Shown here piece by piece: positions 1 to 7,606 of a DNA stretch of 64,000 nt. Origin of the DNA: Pseudobutyrivibrio sp. 49. GTDB lineage: Bacteria > Bacillota > Clostridia > Lachnospirales > Lachnospiraceae. Location of the stretch: positions 62,001 through 126,000 of the forward strand of contig NZ_FNDP01000002.1 in assembly GCF_900100545.1 (NCBI RefSeq), read 5' to 3'. The position numbers and the translations under genes are program-made. How positions within the stretch are numbered: position 1 is the first letter of the stretch; every line of letters begins with the position of its first letter. Below the pieces are notes generated by a model. That model did no database searches, was not told the DNA's origin, and was given only the letters and a program-made list of their open reading frames with translations.

Positions 1-104
1 TGTTAACCTCTTTTGTCATGATAATTATCAAGGTATATTTTAGCATACTTCGATAAAACGGGCGAGACTATATGTCTCTATTGTTCTAGTGTTTCGCAAC
101 ACAC

Positions 105-141
105 AAAAGAGCTAGTCGGCCTGACCGCTACTAGCTCTTTT
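105..141 (-). terminator. Hairpin terminator after hicAB
   Basis: A 12-bp perfect stem (AAAAGAGCTAGT with ACTAGCTCTTTT) encloses a loop that holds a further CGG/CCG pairing. Each arm ends in four T in the outward direction, so it could act on both strands. It lies just downstream of the hicB stop codon. The remaining 1-104 is AT-rich and shows no gene. Confidence 0.7.
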
Positions 142-154
142 AAAAAGACAAATT

Positions 155-580
155 TTAATTGTTTATATTGTAATTTAAATTAAGGAGTTTTGCAATTGCA
201 TCCTGCAATACCCTAGAATAATTTAATCCAGCTTGATCCGCTTTTACTGTCATCCAATATGGTATAGTACAATTTTTTCGTACTGCACGATTGTCATATT
301 GCTTTCTATACTCAGTAAGATCTACATCTACCATTGTCTGCAACCCATCTGAATAATCAAATACTTCCTTGTTAGCCTTTGCTTTTTTTACCGCTTCTTT
401 ATAGTTAGAAGATTTTGGCAAATCATCTTCTTTATCCATACAGGCTATACCTATGTAATCTCTAGCCATTTCAATTGCATCTGCCAAATCCTTACCTTCA
501 GTATAACCATCTAAGTCGGGAATAAATACTAAAAAATCTTCCCCATACTCTTTAATTAATACTGGATAAGCAACTTTCAT
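155..580 (-). CDS. hicB: HicB-family antitoxin
   Basis: Antitoxin of a type II toxin-antitoxin pair. It binds and neutralises HicA and usually represses its own promoter. The 141-residue protein has the partially degraded RNase-H-like HicB fold at the N-terminus (about residues 1-70, with the characteristic FIPDLDGYTEG segment and an ADAIEMARDYIG helix). The C-terminus (about 100-138, ending SRVLQDAIAKLLNL) looks like a ribbon-helix-helix DNA-binding domain. The start has a good ribosome site (AAGGGG, 8 nt before ATG). It lies 57 bp downstream of hicA in the usual toxin-first order. Identification rests on family pattern and on the adjacent HicA; both agree. Confidence 0.88.
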   Translation of the reverse strand: MKVAYPVLIKEYGEDFLVFIPDLDGYTEGKDLADAIEMARDYIGIACMDKEDDLPKSSNYKEAVKKAKANKEVFDYSDGLQTMVDVDLTEYRKQYDNRAVRKNCTIPYWMTVKADQAGLNYSRVLQDAIAKLLNLNYNINN

Positions 581-637
581 AGTAATTTCCCCTTTCTAAT
601 CTAAGCTAAATGACAGAGATACCAAGTAAGGTAGGGA

Positions 638-808
638 TTAAATCCCCGCCTTCTTGATAATCTGCTTTGCCGTTATCTCATTGAGTTCTTTATGTCTCGG
701 CACAACTAACTGAATATTTCCATTAGTATAAATATCATGACCTCCACCATGTCTCAACAGATAATAGCCAGCATTTTCAAGGTTTTTAATTAAAATTTGT
801 CTTTTCAT
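638..808 (-). CDS. hicA: HicA-family mRNA interferase toxin
   Basis: A 56-residue protein with the dsRBD-like HicA fold. It begins MKRQILIKNLENAGYYLLRH, followed by GGGHDIYTNG, where His24 is the expected catalytic residue. The C-terminal half has VVPRHKELNEIT and a closing AKQIIKKAG helix. HicA toxins cleave mRNA and are held inactive by HicB. The start is preceded by GAGGTGG. The -10/-35 promoter at 847-874 lies 39 bp upstream. The length is normal for HicA, and all the residues I expect in an active toxin are present. Confidence 0.9.
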   Translation of the reverse strand: MKRQILIKNLENAGYYLLRHGGGHDIYTNGNIQLVVPRHKELNEITAKQIIKKAGI

Positions 809-846
809 CTTGCCACCTCGAAAACGGAATATTTAATTCATTTATA

Positions 847-874
847 ATTATACGCATTATATGCGCATTGTCAA
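847..874 (-). promoter_or_regulatory. hicAB promoter (TTGACA-16-TATAAT)
   Basis: On the minus strand a perfect -35 box TTGACA (874-869) is followed by a 16-bp spacer and a perfect -10 box TATAAT (852-847), with hicA starting 39 bp further on. It is the closest match to the sigma-A consensus that I noticed in the window. Confidence 0.85.
853..865. promoter_or_regulatory. Candidate HicB operator inside the promoter spacer
   Basis: A perfect inverted repeat, CGCAT-TAT-ATGCG, fills the spacer between the -35 and -10 boxes of the hicAB promoter. A DNA-binding HicB bound here would block RNA polymerase directly. The position fits known autoregulation of hic operons, but binding is inferred. Confidence 0.55.
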
Positions 875-893
875 ATGCCATTCTATTCTATTA

Positions 894-3833
894 TCACATC
901 AACTCCAAGAGCTCAGCCGCAATCTTATCATCGCATACTCTCATGATATTGTCATCGGCATCCTCTTTTGATAATAAGTTTATACTTCCATACCACACAA
1001 TCTGATTATCAATCACTGCAAATCTTTCACAATCCTCAGTTCGTAGTCTCACTTCGAATCCAGCGCGTCTAAGTCTCTCCAGGAGCTCCATTCTCACATA
1101 ATCTTTACCATACACATAAACATCTGGATGCCAAGTTACTATCGTAATATTTACACCTTGCTCATATTTAGGTGACAGCAATTCGATAAGTTTTTCTACT
1201 TTATTCGTATTGATACGAGGACTAGAAACCACAACAGACTTCCTTGCTTCCACTAAATCTCTATTATAAACTACTCCATAAGTATCAATGCCGTAAATGG
1301 CGTTAGCCTCCTGCTTTTCCCACTCTATTCCTGTGCAAATATCATATCCTATCTTCTTGTAGGCTTTTAATCGTGACAAATACATTTTGTCAAACTTCGG
1401 AATATGAATATCTACATAATCAAAAACAACAACTTTATCCTTACCTGAGTAATCTCGATTTAATCTACCAACATACTGCTCAACCACATTTTCCCCTCTG
1501 ATTGGTGTAGCCATAAAAAGTGTATCTAGACGTGGATAATCAAATCCCTCTCCCAATAAAGAACCTGTTCCTACTAAAATCAAGCTTTCATTTTCCCCAA
1601 CTGAATTAAGTTCAGCCACTTGTGCCCTTCTAGCTTTTGACCCATCCTTACCTGTGAGAAGAATCACTCTATCAGCCTTACCTTGCATGTTAGCAAACAA
1701 CTTCTCTGCATGATTTACAAATTTTGTCAGTATTACAGGTGTTCTTCCCGCTTCAACACATACCACTACATCATTTACTATCTGTTTATCCCTGACATCA
1801 TTATTCCTAATCAATTCATATGCATCATTACCATATGGAGACTTATTCAAATGATGGCTGACAACTGTTCTTGTAAATCTTGGATAAACCAAATGCGGTA
1901 TTCCCTGCTCCTTCGCCCTATCTTTAGCAGTAAATCTGTACCTTATTGGACCAAGCAAAAGCTCATTAGTTTTCTCTTTTCCATCGCCTCTTTTAGGTGT
2001 CGCCGTGACACCATATAAATATCTTGCAGTAACTTCTCTTAATATTTCGACAGCAGAATCTGAGGCACCATGATGGCATTCATCTAGAATAACTTGACCA
2101 TATTGTTTCAAAAATGGATGTAATCCATCTTTCTTCTTTAGCGATCTAATCATTGCAACATCAACTATACCTGTCAATGAATCATGTGCACCTTGCAAAT
2201 TTCCGATTAAATCTTTCCGCCTCTTTACACGTCCAGTTTTAGTCTTATACTCAGGAAGCTCTTCATCAATTACTAAAAATTCTTTCAGTCGCTCTGTCCA
2301 CTGATTCATCAATTCAGCTTTATCCACCAAAATCAAAGTATTAACCTGATGTTTGGCAATCAAATCACAACATACTACTGTCTTACCAAACGCAGTTGCA
2401 GCATGAAGTATCCCTTCGTCGTACTTCATCATAGTGCCTAGGGCTTCTTGCTGTGAGTCCTTTAATTCCCCTAAAAAAGACACTTTGATTTTCCTGCCAT
2501 ATTCGCGTTCATCTGTAATTTGATATTTAATACTTGAAGCCCTCAAGAGCTCCTCTACCTTTTCTTTAAGACCTCGCGGTAGTGCAATATAATCTCCTAC
2601 ATCCTCACCGAGATATATGAATCTGGGAGTATCATAATTAGGCATTTCCATAGCCTGATTTCTATAATAGTCTCGATTTGAAAATGCCGCCAGCTGTCTC
2701 AGTTTTCTCTTTAACCCGTTTGATAGATTACTCCTCTTTATATACAACTTATCAGCAATCGTTATATCCACATAACCTTCTACATCTGAAGCAGATATAT
2801 TATCTGTATCCTTCCATGGAATATAATTCTCATCATCTTCGTTTGTGATTGGCTTACTCCACTGCAACAGGTAGCTTTCAATCTCTGTCCTTGTTAGCCT
2901 GCGAACGCCCCCTAACGCCTGAAGCTGATTTGGATATGCATTCCAATTTTCATCAACAAAAGCACTATTTCCCTCTCGCAAAGCTCGACCTTGCAATGGT
3001 AGTGCAATCACATTTCCCAGTCCTCCTGGTAGCAGTGTGTCTTGTGTAGGTATCATTCTGTCATAATATCTAAAAGATTTTAAATCCACAGACTGTGCTC
3101 CTCTTTCCAATAGAGCAAATCCAAATCTTCTTGCCAGCTTCGCTGGGATCATTTCTTTAAAGAAAATCCATACATGGGCGCCATTGCCAGAACGAGAACG
3201 CTCTACTATTTCAGGAATCGATAATTCTTTGCATATAGCAATTAACGCATCAACTTCTTCCATCCAATCTTGATTGATGTTTGCAAAGTCCTCCTGCTCT
3301 GAGCCCTGTGCATGATTGTCAAAATCAAAAACTAACAGCTGACACATGTTATTTTCTAATGTAGGATATATTGCCACCACATCATTACCGTTTGGGTCAG
3401 CCCCTCTCAAATGAGCTTTTATCAAATCTGATGTGACTGGCTTATATGCACGAATCTGGCAATCTTTACATCTAACTCCATCATGTTTATTTATATGACA
3501 TTCTTTATCCCATCTGTTAAAACACTGTGTGTAATAGCCTGTTTTTCCAGTCTTCGGATTACAATAACGAAGGTCATAAACATCCTGCCTACCTCTGCAG
3601 AAAAGCATAAAAAAAATATTGGCGTTTTTATCATTTATCTCGATTGGTTCAATTCTTGCGCCTTGATTTTGTTCGTACTTTTCCTGAGTGTAATCTGTCT
3701 GTGCACCTGCAATGTTCTTCTCATTATAAGAAATCCCTGCCTCATCCAATAATTGTTTGAGGCAGAGATTTTCGTGCTCTAGTTGTTCTATTTTCTGTTT
3801 CAGTTCAGATATTTGCTGTTGATATGATTCCAT
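894..3833 (-). CDS. TOTE-type primase / DEAD-DEAH helicase / PLD-like fusion protein
   Basis: A 979-residue multidomain protein (ATG at 3833; a GTG sits one codon earlier). In order: an N-terminal coiled coil (about 1-35); a Cys-rich, zinc-ribbon-like patch (about 105-126, ending CKDC); an archaeo-eukaryotic-primase-like domain with DFDNH near 171 and a GNGAHVWIFF motif near 218; a superfamily-2 helicase core with Walker A (TAFGKT, about 481), DECH (about 585), TATP (about 611) and a QYVGRLNR motif VI; and a C-terminal phospholipase-D-like half-motif ending WYGSINLL. This matches the primase-helicase proteins assigned to TOTE conflict systems. A role in mobile-element conflict is family inference. 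The stop of the upstream rubredoxin gene lies 8 bp away, so the two are probably cotranscribed. Confidence 0.8.
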   Translation of the reverse strand: MESYQQQISELKQKIEQLEHENLCLKQLLDEAGISYNEKNIAGAQTDYTQEKYEQNQGARIEPIEINDKNANIFFMLFCRGRQDVYDLRYCNPKTGKTGYYTQCFNRWDKECHINKHDGVRCKDCQIRAYKPVTSDLIKAHLRGADPNGNDVVAIYPTLENNMCQLLVFDFDNHAQGSEQEDFANINQDWMEEVDALIAICKELSIPEIVERSRSGNGAHVWIFFKEMIPAKLARRFGFALLERGAQSVDLKSFRYYDRMIPTQDTLLPGGLGNVIALPLQGRALREGNSAFVDENWNAYPNQLQALGGVRRLTRTEIESYLLQWSKPITNEDDENYIPWKDTDNISASDVEGYVDITIADKLYIKRSNLSNGLKRKLRQLAAFSNRDYYRNQAMEMPNYDTPRFIYLGEDVGDYIALPRGLKEKVEELLRASSIKYQITDEREYGRKIKVSFLGELKDSQQEALGTMMKYDEGILHAATAFGKTVVCCDLIAKHQVNTLILVDKAELMNQWTERLKEFLVIDEELPEYKTKTGRVKRRKDLIGNLQGAHDSLTGIVDVAMIRSLKKKDGLHPFLKQYGQVILDECHHGASDSAVEILREVTARYLYGVTATPKRGDGKEKTNELLLGPIRYRFTAKDRAKEQGIPHLVYPRFTRTVVSHHLNKSPYGNDAYELIRNNDVRDKQIVNDVVVCVEAGRTPVILTKFVNHAEKLFANMQGKADRVILLTGKDGSKARRAQVAELNSVGENESLILVGTGSLLGEGFDYPRLDTLFMATPIRGENVVEQYVGRLNRDYSGKDKVVVFDYVDIHIPKFDKMYLSRLKAYKKIGYDICTGIEWEKQEANAIYGIDTYGVVYNRDLVEARKSVVVSSPRINTNKVEKLIELLSPKYEQGVNITIVTWHPDVYVYGKDYVRMELLERLRRAGFEVRLRTEDCERFAVIDNQIVWYGSINLLSKEDADDNIMRVCDDKIAAELLELM

Positions 3834-3841
3834 CACTTTTC

Positions 3842-4480
3842 TTATCTCACAACCTTCTCAAAGTCCGCCTTTGGATGCTTGCAAATCGGACAGATGAAAT
3901 CATCAGGCAATTCCTCGCCCACATACTCATATCCGCATATGCGGCATCTCCAAACTGTCTCGCCCTTTGGTGTGGTTCCAACAGCCTCAGGCTTTGGCTT
4001 GATATTATTCTGATAATAGTCGTATGTGACTGATGGTACATCAGAAAGCACAGTCATAAATGTAGGCTCACAGATAAACAATGTGTGCGAACCCAAATCT
4101 ACCGTCTCCATAACCTTCAGCGAAAAGTATGCATTAGTTCCAGCAACAATATATGGGATTCCATTATCTGCCTGTTTGTAATTCTCCTTTGGATAATCAG
4201 CAAATTTATCTACATCACGTCCTGACTGAAATCCAAAATGCTTGAACAAATCAAAGGAAGCATCCTGACTAATGACAGAAATGTTGCAAGCGCCGGTTTC
4301 TTTCACCATATCGTGAGTGAAATTCGCCTTGTTAATTGCTACGGAAATACGATTGGGCTCCGATGCCACCTGAATAGCGGTGTTGATGATGCAGCCATTA
4401 GCTCTGCCATCACGAACCGCTGTACATACAAACAAACCATAGGATAACTTAAACATTGCCTTAGTGTTCATTTCCGCCAT
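3842..4480 (-). CDS. High-molecular-weight rubredoxin (flavin reductase-like plus rubredoxin domain)
   Basis: A 212-residue redox protein. Residues 1-155 form a flavin-reductase/flavoredoxin-type FMN-binding split barrel. Residues 173-212 form a rubredoxin domain with four cysteine ligands, C179-x2-C182 (followed by GYEYVGEELPDDF) and C197-x2-C200. Such proteins (Hrb of acetogens and clostridia) pass electrons from NAD(P)H oxidoreductases to flavodiiron oxygen or NO reductases in anaerobes. A very strong ribosome site (AAGGAGGGGG) precedes the ATG. It sits between the HEPN gene and the primase-helicase, an unexpected context for a housekeeping redox carrier. Confidence 0.85.
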   Translation of the reverse strand: MAEMNTKAMFKLSYGLFVCTAVRDGRANGCIINTAIQVASEPNRISVAINKANFTHDMVKETGACNISVISQDASFDLFKHFGFQSGRDVDKFADYPKENYKQADNGIPYIVAGTNAYFSLKVMETVDLGSHTLFICEPTFMTVLSDVPSVTYDYYQNNIKPKPEAVGTTPKGETVWRCRICGYEYVGEELPDDFICPICKHPKADFEKVVR

Positions 4481-4499
4481 AATAACCCCCTCCTTTTAA

Positions 4500-4889
4500 T
4501 TACAACCAATTTGAATCCATTTCATCCTTTAAGTCTTGGAACATTTTCACATATTTTTGCTTGGAATTATTGATAATGCTCTTTGCTATAGCCTCGTTAT
4601 AAGAATGTGCGACATTATTTCTATCAACAAGTGCAGCCAACCATATCTCTTCATCGTTTATCAATCCCGCACTGTACGCTGCTTTGATAATTTGTCTTGG
4701 AGAGCCTGTTTTAAAATCCATATATCCCCCATTTTCCATTATCTCTTTTATAGCTTTCCATGCTTGTTCAAAACATATTTCAAACAAACCTACCATACCA
4801 GTAATCTCAACGGTACCTACCGGATCTTCATAATCATAAATATGCTTCAAATTATTAAGTGCATTTGCAAAATTCTCATATTTTTTCAT
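4500..4889 (-). CDS. HEPN-domain protein, HI0074/HepT-like partner of the nucleotidyltransferase
   Basis: A 129-residue all-helical protein of the nucleotidyltransferase-substrate-binding (HI0074) type. It carries the RX4HXY HEPN signature at R90-NNVA-H95-S-Y97. In characterised MNT/HEPN pairs the HEPN protein is an RNase toxin that the nucleotidyltransferase silences by AMPylation on the Tyr of this motif. The gene start overlaps the end of the nucleotidyltransferase gene by 14 bp, which indicates translational coupling. The motif is intact, so activity is plausible but not shown. Confidence 0.82.
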   Translation of the reverse strand: MKKYENFANALNNLKHIYDYEDPVGTVEITGMVGLFEICFEQAWKAIKEIMENGGYMDFKTGSPRQIIKAAYSAGLINDEEIWLAALVDRNNVAHSYNEAIAKSIINNSKQKYVKMFQDLKDEMDSNWL

Positions 4890-5166
4890 ATATTACTATT
4901 CCTTCTTTTTTTATCGATTCCAATAGTTCTTTTTGCACAGGACGCTCTAAGTCGATAATATCGAATTTTAGTAACGTATCTATTTCTTCATCCACTTCTA
5001 AAATAAATGCGTTAGAATCCCCGCCACAAAAAGCTAAATCTATATCGCTTCTTTCTTTATAATCTCCCCTGGCCCTAGAGCCAAATAATATTACTTTATC
5101 TACTTTATTCCTCTTGGCAGCCTTAATAATTTCTTCACATATACTCTTTTTTAACCCGTTTTCCAC
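4876..5166 (-). CDS. MNT-type minimal nucleotidyltransferase
   Basis: A 96-residue minimal nucleotidyltransferase with the GSRARGDYKERSDIDLA motif (GSx10DxD), which binds NTP and metal. I chose the GTG start at 5166 because GGGAGG lies 8 nt upstream; an ATG 14 codons earlier (5208) has no comparable ribosome site. It is paired with the HEPN gene that overlaps its 3' end and is probably the antitoxin that AMPylates the HEPN protein. The promoter at 5277-5305 should start this transcription unit. Confidence 0.82.
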   Translation of the reverse strand: MENGLKKSICEEIIKAAKRNKVDKVILFGSRARGDYKERSDIDLAFCGGDSNAFILEVDEEIDTLLKFDIIDLERPVQKELLESIKKEGIVIYEKI

Positions 5167-5276
5167 AGTGTCTACCTCCCATAACAAATAAAAAAGCCAG
5201 CGCCGCAAACAGGATGCTATGCGGAAACTAAGTCCTAATTATTCCTAAACAAGAGTCACGTGGCTAGCTATAAATC

Positions 5277-5305
5277 ATTATATTTTATGGGTTGGTTATT
5301 CGCAA
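5277..5305 (-). promoter_or_regulatory. Promoter of the MNT/HEPN-Hrb-helicase unit
   Basis: On the minus strand TTGCGA (5305-5300) is followed by a 17-bp spacer and TATAAT (5282-5277). The MNT gene starts about 110 bp downstream. The leader between them contains a small hairpin followed by a T-run (about 5180-5225) that could attenuate transcription. Confidence 0.6.
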
Positions 5306-5320
5306 GTTGCTTACACAAGC

Positions 5321-5830
5321 CTACCATCCCATCGGTAGATCAAGCTTCCACAGAAAAGTATCAATATCCATACTCATAGCTCCAGCACCTGACTTTGAAG
5401 ATTTGATATAAACTTTACCTAGCTCTGATTTTATGCTTACATAAGAACCGTCATCCCTGTATATCTTCATTTCCTCTGGTTGATTTTCAAGGATACTCAA
5501 TGGATTGTTCATCTCTTTCAATGCTTGAATTTCACTATCAATCATATAAAACTCAATCTCTGTTATATTCCTTGGCTTCTTCAACCCTTTTGTCCTGGAA
5601 CTGCCATCGGTATTCTTGAATCTGTCTGCAAATAGAACATCATCACTCATCCTAGCAAGTAATTCCGATACACCTTGAATATTAGTAATAGCTTCTCCTG
5701 AAAGAACTCCTTCAACTACTTTCCGATATTCATCTGTGGTTACTTCAATCCCCATCTGCTCTTTGTCTGGATTCTGTTTATATGTTTTTCCATTTTCGTA
5801 TTTTATGCTGTATGTGTAGTTTAGTCTCAT
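5321..5830 (-). CDS. Hypothetical protein, 169 aa
   Basis: I do not recognise this family. The protein is soluble, mixed alpha/beta and slightly charged, without a signal peptide, membrane segment or catalytic motif that I can see. Its ATG overlaps the stop codon of the upstream winged-helix-like gene (ATGA), so the two are translated together and probably work together. It lies in the accessory island between the polysaccharide locus and the MNT/HEPN unit. Confidence 0.65.
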   Translation of the reverse strand: MRLNYTYSIKYENGKTYKQNPDKEQMGIEVTTDEYRKVVEGVLSGEAITNIQGVSELLARMSDDVLFADRFKNTDGSSRTKGLKKPRNITEIEFYMIDSEIQALKEMNNPLSILENQPEEMKIYRDDGSYVSIKSELGKVYIKSSKSGAGAMSMDIDTFLWKLDLPMGW

Positions 5831-6057
5831 CGATAAGTCCTAAAAATGCCGCGTTTATTTAAACGATAATAACAACTTGCTTCTATACCTTTACCTAACG
5901 GGGTAGAGATTAAATCAAATAAATAATTGATAGTTCCTCCATGAAACACCTTCATTACATCAAATTCACTACACCTCGTCTTTTCTGCCAACTCATGGAT
6001 TGAATGAGGTTCATGATCCATCATAATACTTAGAATTAAACAAATATCTCGCTTCAT
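5827..6057 (-). CDS. Small winged-helix-like protein, 76 aa
   Basis: A short protein whose N-terminal part (MKRDICLILSIMMDHEPHSI, then HELAEKTRCSEFDVMKVFHG) looks like a winged helix-turn-helix: helix, recognition-type helix, then a possible wing (KGIEASCYYRLNKRG). ATG at 6057 was chosen because AAAGGAGG lies 8 nt upstream; an upstream GTG falls inside that ribosome site. The stop overlaps the start of the next gene by ATGA. It may regulate the two-gene unit. The DNA-binding fold is inferred from sequence pattern only. Confidence 0.6.
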   Translation of the reverse strand: MKRDICLILSIMMDHEPHSIHELAEKTRCSEFDVMKVFHGGTINYLFDLISTPLGKGIEASCYYRLNKRGIFRTYR

Positions 6058-6188
6058 CAAAAGCACCTCCTTTATATTTTAATAATTATATTATAATGGA
6101 CCATTTTTGAATTTATCCCTCCTCTGAGGACATAAATTTTTAGAAGTTCTTCTTTTCTCCCACCTCTTGTCCAAAGCATTTAAATTTA

Positions 6189-7091
6189 TCATTTATTTAA
6201 ATAAGCTCTATACTCTCGAGTAGCAATAAAATCATTAATATTAACCTTCTTTAGTGCAAAGCCCAAAATATCATTAAATTTGTCACCAAAAACGTCTCTT
6301 ATTTTTCCCACATCCCCAACATCGCTTATCTGTATTTCCCCAGTATTAAGAGCATCAATAAATAATTGATTTGTTATGATACCCTCATTCAAGGCAGCAT
6401 TTAATTCCTCCAGTTTTTTACTCCATCTCTCTGTAAAATCTTTTGAATAATTAATGCAGTAAATAGCTGTTACATCTGGTTCAAGTTTACCATCAAACGA
6501 ATTAACTTTTGATATATTAATACTAAAAAGCCTCGAACCTTGTGATAAATCGAACGCATTCACTTCGGCATCATTCATCAACTTATACTCAGAATCTTTA
6601 TAATACAAATTGAGAATAAATAATGCTCCTAACGCATTTAGACAATTAATCATGTTTGCTTTTTTATAATTGTCTATTCTGTTATGCTTAACCGCTTGAT
6701 AAGCCCGCTTCCATCTGATAGCTCTATCTCCAATTTCATCAGCTTTTTTCAACGGCTTAAGATATTTATTTTCGGATTTTTCAAATAAAATCTCTGTGTT
6801 TGATACAATAAGTACTTTTTTATCAAGCAACCATGTTTTATTTAAATATTTAAGACAAATATTATCGAAATACTTTTCACTGTCTTTTTGAATAATTGGT
6901 CCACCCGCAATATCATATAGAATCTTTGATAAAGCTTCTACCTCGACGGCAGTTCTCAATAAAATATCTAGATACTTTTCTGAGTATACCTCTGCCTGTA
7001 AATCGTCACACAAAACATATTGAAACGTAGATATAAATTCATCTTCTAACGATTTATAAATTGGCCAAAAATAGTTTTTCATACGTTTCAT
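6189..7091 (-). CDS. Putative HEPN-like protein, 300 aa
   Basis: A 300-residue soluble, helix-rich protein. The central segment RWKRAYQAVKHNR contains R129-x6-H136, which fits the RX4-6H pattern of HEPN RNases and resembles the WxxYxxVKH motif of abortive-infection-type HEPN proteins. The C-terminal third is more beta-rich. I cannot assign a precise family. It follows the 111-aa gene by 29 bp and is probably in the same transcript. A second ATG three codons in (7082) has an equally good ribosome site. The HEPN call is an inference from one motif. Confidence 0.55.
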   Translation of the reverse strand: MKRMKNYFWPIYKSLEDEFISTFQYVLCDDLQAEVYSEKYLDILLRTAVEVEALSKILYDIAGGPIIQKDSEKYFDNICLKYLNKTWLLDKKVLIVSNTEILFEKSENKYLKPLKKADEIGDRAIRWKRAYQAVKHNRIDNYKKANMINCLNALGALFILNLYYKDSEYKLMNDAEVNAFDLSQGSRLFSINISKVNSFDGKLEPDVTAIYCINYSKDFTERWSKKLEELNAALNEGIITNQLFIDALNTGEIQISDVGDVGKIRDVFGDKFNDILGFALKKVNINDFIATREYRAYLNK

Positions 7092-7120
7092 CCCCGTATC
7101 CCATAGCCCAAAGATTTAAC

Positions 7121-7456
7121 TTATCTTTCTAACCATCCATAATAATCTTTAGCCCACTGAGCACATTTCTCTTCAACTTCGTCTGACGATATTTCTCCTG
7201 GAACATATAGATAATACAACCTGGATTCTTTACTATAACTCGGAATTACATCAACTCCAGTTTCGCTACATATTAATTCCATCAACATCGACGAACCCAA
7301 TTCCTCAATTAGATATGAATCAAGTTTTCCACATTGTCCTTCGAATACAATGCCATCACTCAGGATATAATCACATATGCTTTCTAAATCCGTACCCAAA
7401 TGCACCTTCAATTCTTCTAAATTAGAAAATTTATAAAAATGTGTTCCATTACTCAT
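7121..7456 (-). CDS. Hypothetical acidic protein, 111 aa
   Basis: A small acidic, cytoplasmic-looking protein with no family I recognise. It ends in an amphipathic helix (DEVEEKCAQWAKDYYGWLER). Its ribosome-binding region contains an eight-G run (7472-7465) 8 bp before ATG, immediately after the PglD/NeuD remnant. Length change in that tract could alter translation. It is probably cotranscribed with the downstream HEPN-like gene and could be its partner, for example an immunity or antitoxin component, but there is no direct evidence for this. Confidence 0.6.
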   Translation of the reverse strand: MSNGTHFYKFSNLEELKVHLGTDLESICDYILSDGIVFEGQCGKLDSYLIEELGSSMLMELICSETGVDVIPSYSKESRLYYLYVPGEISSDEVEEKCAQWAKDYYGWLER

Positions 7457-7464
7457 CTATATCT

Positions 7465-7472
7465 CCCCCCCC
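7465..7472 (-). repeat. G8 homopolymer tract in the ribosome-binding region
   Basis: Eight consecutive G on the minus strand, 8 bp upstream of the ATG of the 111-aa gene, where they form part of its only ribosome-binding sequence. Long G runs are very unlikely in DNA this AT-rich and are prone to slippage. Confidence 0.7.
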
Positions 7473-7606
7473 TAATAATAAATATTCATCTTCTTCACCG
7501 CTGGGTTGTCATCCAAGAAAACAACTTCATCGTATCCGCATCTCAATGCTATATCCGCTATTACTTTTCCGTGCCAGCTAGCACCGATTATCACTAATTA
7601 TTTCAT
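7472..7606 (-). pseudogene. N-terminal remnant of a PglD/NeuD-like sugar acyltransferase
   Basis: Read from ATG at 7606, the frame gives M-K-stop-L, then VIIGASWHGKVIADIALRCG followed by YDEVVFLDDNPAVKKMN, and then stops. This is the N-terminal Rossmann-like sugar-binding domain of PglD/NeuD O- or N-acyltransferases (normally IIGAGGHGKVVADI and FLDD). Three lesions are visible: codon 3 is TAA where Lys is expected, the glycine of GHGK is preceded by Trp, and the gene ends after about 40 codons without the left-handed beta-helix catalytic domain. Its ATG overlaps the rfbG stop (TAATG), showing it was once translationally coupled to rfbG. It marks the broken edge of the polysaccharide locus. 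Confidence 0.82.

Noticed and set aside
4536-4958. Plus-strand open frame of 140 codons opposite the MNT/HEPN genes
   Set aside because: No ribosome site and no protein-like pattern; it mirrors two well-supported minus-strand genes.
5180-5225. Terminator in the MNT leader
   Set aside because: The stem is only 5 bp with a 12-nt loop; kept as a remark under the promoter rather than a separate feature.
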